The position numbers and the translations under genes are program-made. A DNA stretch of 8,064 nt from an uncultured Erysipelotrichaceae bacterium (lineage in GTDB: Bacteria; Bacillota_I; Bacilli_A; Erysipelotrichales; Coprobacillaceae): assembly GCA_947573745.1 (NCBI GenBank), contig CANPGX010000040.1:1-8064 (forward strand). Reading direction: 5' to 3'. Every line of letters starts with the position of its first letter. The stretch's first letter is position 1. Below, one piece after another: positions 6,597 through 8,064 of this stretch. The notes beneath the pieces were generated by a model that saw only the letters and a program-made list of their open reading frames with translations, ran no database searches and was not told where the DNA came from.

Positions 6597-7938
6597 ATTT
6601 TGCAAGTCCGTTCTCTTTGATTACACGAACAACTTTCATGACATATTCTTGGCAAATATCATCATTACCCGCTTCTACCATGACTCTAACCACAGGCTCT
6701 GTACCACTCTCTCTAACTAAAATACGTCCATCATCCCCTAAAGCTTTTTCTACTTCTTGAATAGCCTGAATCACTAAAGGATGTTCTCGTGTCTGCTTTT
6801 TATCTTTCACGGCAACATTGACAAGAACTTGTGGATAAATCTTGACTGGTTTAGTCAATTCAGAGAGGGTCTGTTTTGTTTCCAACATCACTTCCATCAT
6901 TTTTAAAGAAGTTAAGATACCATCACCTGTTGTAGCATGTTTTGAGAAAATAATATGTCCAGACTGCTCACCACCAATACAATGACCATTTTCTAACATA
7001 TTTTCATATACATATTTATCCCCTACAGCTGTTTTTTCATAGGCAATACCCGCCTTATCTAAAGCCTTATATAATCCTAAATTGCTCATGATCGTTGTAA
7101 CGATCGTATTATTGCTGAGTTGTCCATGGTCGTGCATATACTTACCACAAACATACAAGATCAAATCTCCATCAACTACATGTCCAAATTCATCAACCGC
7201 AATACAGCGATCTGCATCACCATCATAAGCAAAACCAGCATCTAATCCCTTTTCTTTAACAAACTGACATAAAGATTCAATATGTGTAGAGCCACAATTT
7301 GTATTGATATTGAGTCCATTAGGATCATGATGAATCACATAAGTCTTTGCTCCTAAGGCATCAAAAACACTTTTAGCAATCATACTACTACTTCCATTAG
7401 CACAATCCAAACCGATACGCTTATCTTTAAATGAACGTGTTGCAATAGAAATAAGATAACCAATATAACGATTTCTACCTGCTGCATAATCGATCGTACA
7501 ACCAATATGATCTCTTGTCGCTAAAGGAATCTCATCACATAAGCCATCAATATAACGTTCAATAAGCTCTTCAACATCAGCTTCCATCTTATGTCCTTTT
7601 CCATTGATGACTTTGATCCCATTATCATAATAAGGATTATGACTGGCACTGATCATAATACCACAATCAAATCCGTCTGTTCTAACAACATAAGACACAG
7701 AAGGTGTCGTTGTGACATGAAGTAAATAAGCATCTGCACCACTAGCTGTTAAACCAGAAACAAGCGCATACTCAAACATGTAACTACTTCTTCTTGTATC
7801 TTTTCCAATCACAACCTTTGCCTTTTTTCCTTGACCGAAATACCATCCCAAATAACGTCCTACTTTATAAGCATGTTCAACGGTCAAATCTATATTTGCT
7901 TCTCCACGGAAGCCATCTGTTCCAAAATATTTACTCAT
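6595..7938 (-). CDS. glmM: Phosphoglucosamine mutase
   Basis: GlmM interconverts glucosamine-6-phosphate and glucosamine-1-phosphate in the cytosol, feeding UDP-GlcNAc for peptidoglycan. The 447-aa product has the family's full length (about 445-450). Seen in order are the N-terminal YFGTDGFRGEAN, the phospho-serine loop MISASHNPYYDNG with catalytic Ser99, the Mg-binding YDGDADRC (Asp239, Asp241, Asp243), the sugar-binding GGEQSGH (322-328), and the phosphate-binding RESGTEPVVRVM (409-420). The SASHNP/GEQSGH pairing marks GlmM rather than ManB/Pgm. The ATG at 7938 has GGAGG at 7952-7948 with 9-nt spacing and overlaps the end of the upstream gene by 8 bp. In many Firmicutes the order is cdaA-cdaR-glmM, and GlmM can bind and inhibit the c-di-AMP cyclase; that link is known for the family, not shown here. 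Confidence 0.97.
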   Translation of the reverse strand: MSKYFGTDGFRGEANIDLTVEHAYKVGRYLGWYFGQGKKAKVVIGKDTRRSSYMFEYALVSGLTASGADAYLLHVTTTPSVSYVVRTDGFDCGIMISASHNPYYDNGIKVINGKGHKMEADVEELIERYIDGLCDEIPLATRDHIGCTIDYAAGRNRYIGYLISIATRSFKDKRIGLDCANGSSSMIAKSVFDALGAKTYVIHHDPNGLNINTNCGSTHIESLCQFVKEKGLDAGFAYDGDADRCIAVDEFGHVVDGDLILYVCGKYMHDHGQLSNNTIVTTIMSNLGLYKALDKAGIAYEKTAVGDKYVYENMLENGHCIGGEQSGHIIFSKHATTGDGILTSLKMMEVMLETKQTLSELTKPVKIYPQVLVNVAVKDKKQTREHPLVIQAIQEVEKALGDDGRILVRESGTEPVVRVMVEAGNDDICQEYVMKVVRVIKENGLAK

Positions 7939-8064
7939 GATTACTTTCCTCCAAAGTTATAGAAATTTCTGGCGATGTCACAAATTCATAAGTGAGCCAT
8001 TCGTTTTCTAATTGTACCATTAATGTTATGGTTTGTGTATCTAAAGTGACATCTTTTAAATCAC
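7931..8064 (-). CDS. cdaR: Probable YbbR-domain protein (CdaR), C-terminal end only
   Basis: Only the last 43 residues are in the window, starting DLKDVTLDTQTITLMVQLEN and ending with a TAA at 7933-7931, 8 bp inside glmM. The short alternating beta-strand-like pattern fits the end of a YbbR repeat, but the stretch is too short to identify by itself. The call rests mainly on position: YbbR/CdaR, the membrane-anchored regulator of the diadenylate cyclase CdaA, usually sits directly upstream of glmM in Firmicutes and often overlaps it. Its stop overlapping glmM and the glmM Shine-Dalgarno lying within its coding sequence indicate one operon with coupled translation. Confidence 0.6.
   Translation of the reverse strand, partial: DLKDVTLDTQTITLMVQLENEWLTYEFVTSPEISITLEESNHE

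Noticed and set aside
1..8064. CRISPR array, tRNA/rRNA, insertion sequence, prophage or toxin-antitoxin system
   Set aside because: I saw no spaced repeats, RNA gene signatures, transposase motifs or small paired genes; nearly all of the window is explained by the listed genes.

Overview
The window is an AT-rich, gene-dense stretch from a low-GC Gram-positive bacterium (Bacillota). The signs are strong AGGAGG or AGAGGTGA ribosome binding sites, short A/T-rich promoters with TATAAT-like -10 boxes, U-tract hairpin terminators, and a cdaR-glmM gene order typical of Firmicutes. An Erysipelotrichia-like gut bacterium is my guess from overall flavour only; nothing here proves it.

Layout. Positions 1-1194 (minus strand) hold two overlapping Cof-type HAD phosphatase genes; the second runs off the left edge. 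Positions 1291-2170 (minus) hold an RpiR-family sugar-phosphate-responsive regulator with its own promoter and terminator. A 149-bp divergent intergenic region with two extended -10 promoters and a 15-bp inverted repeat separates it from galK-galM (2320-4493, plus strand), a galactose uptake-side operon with a 4-bp overlap. A bidirectional terminator at about 4497-4525 sits between galM and a convergent two-component system (4507-6489, minus). Finally, 6571-8064 (minus) holds the end of a YbbR/CdaR-type gene, glmM and its terminator.

How the genes fit together. GalM (mutarotase) and GalK (galactokinase) turn beta-galactose into galactose-1-phosphate; galT and galE are not in the window. The divergent RpiR-type regulator is a plausible controller of galKM and itself, and the HAD hydrolases may act on sugar phosphates, but these links are inferred. 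GlmM makes glucosamine-1-phosphate for cell-wall precursors and is commonly encoded beside the c-di-AMP cyclase regulator CdaR.

The most notable point is the response regulator of the two-component system. Its reading frame breaks exactly at the predicted phospho-acceptor Asp52, in a way best explained by loss of one copy of a 5-bp TTGAT tandem repeat. The downstream histidine kinase is intact but has no visible Shine-Dalgarno of its own and overlaps the regulator's stop codon, so the lesion may also silence it. Just upstream of this operon's promoter lies a perfect 10-bp tandem repeat that looks like an OmpR-type binding site. No wholly new biological system is evident; the rest is recognisable housekeeping and sugar metabolism.
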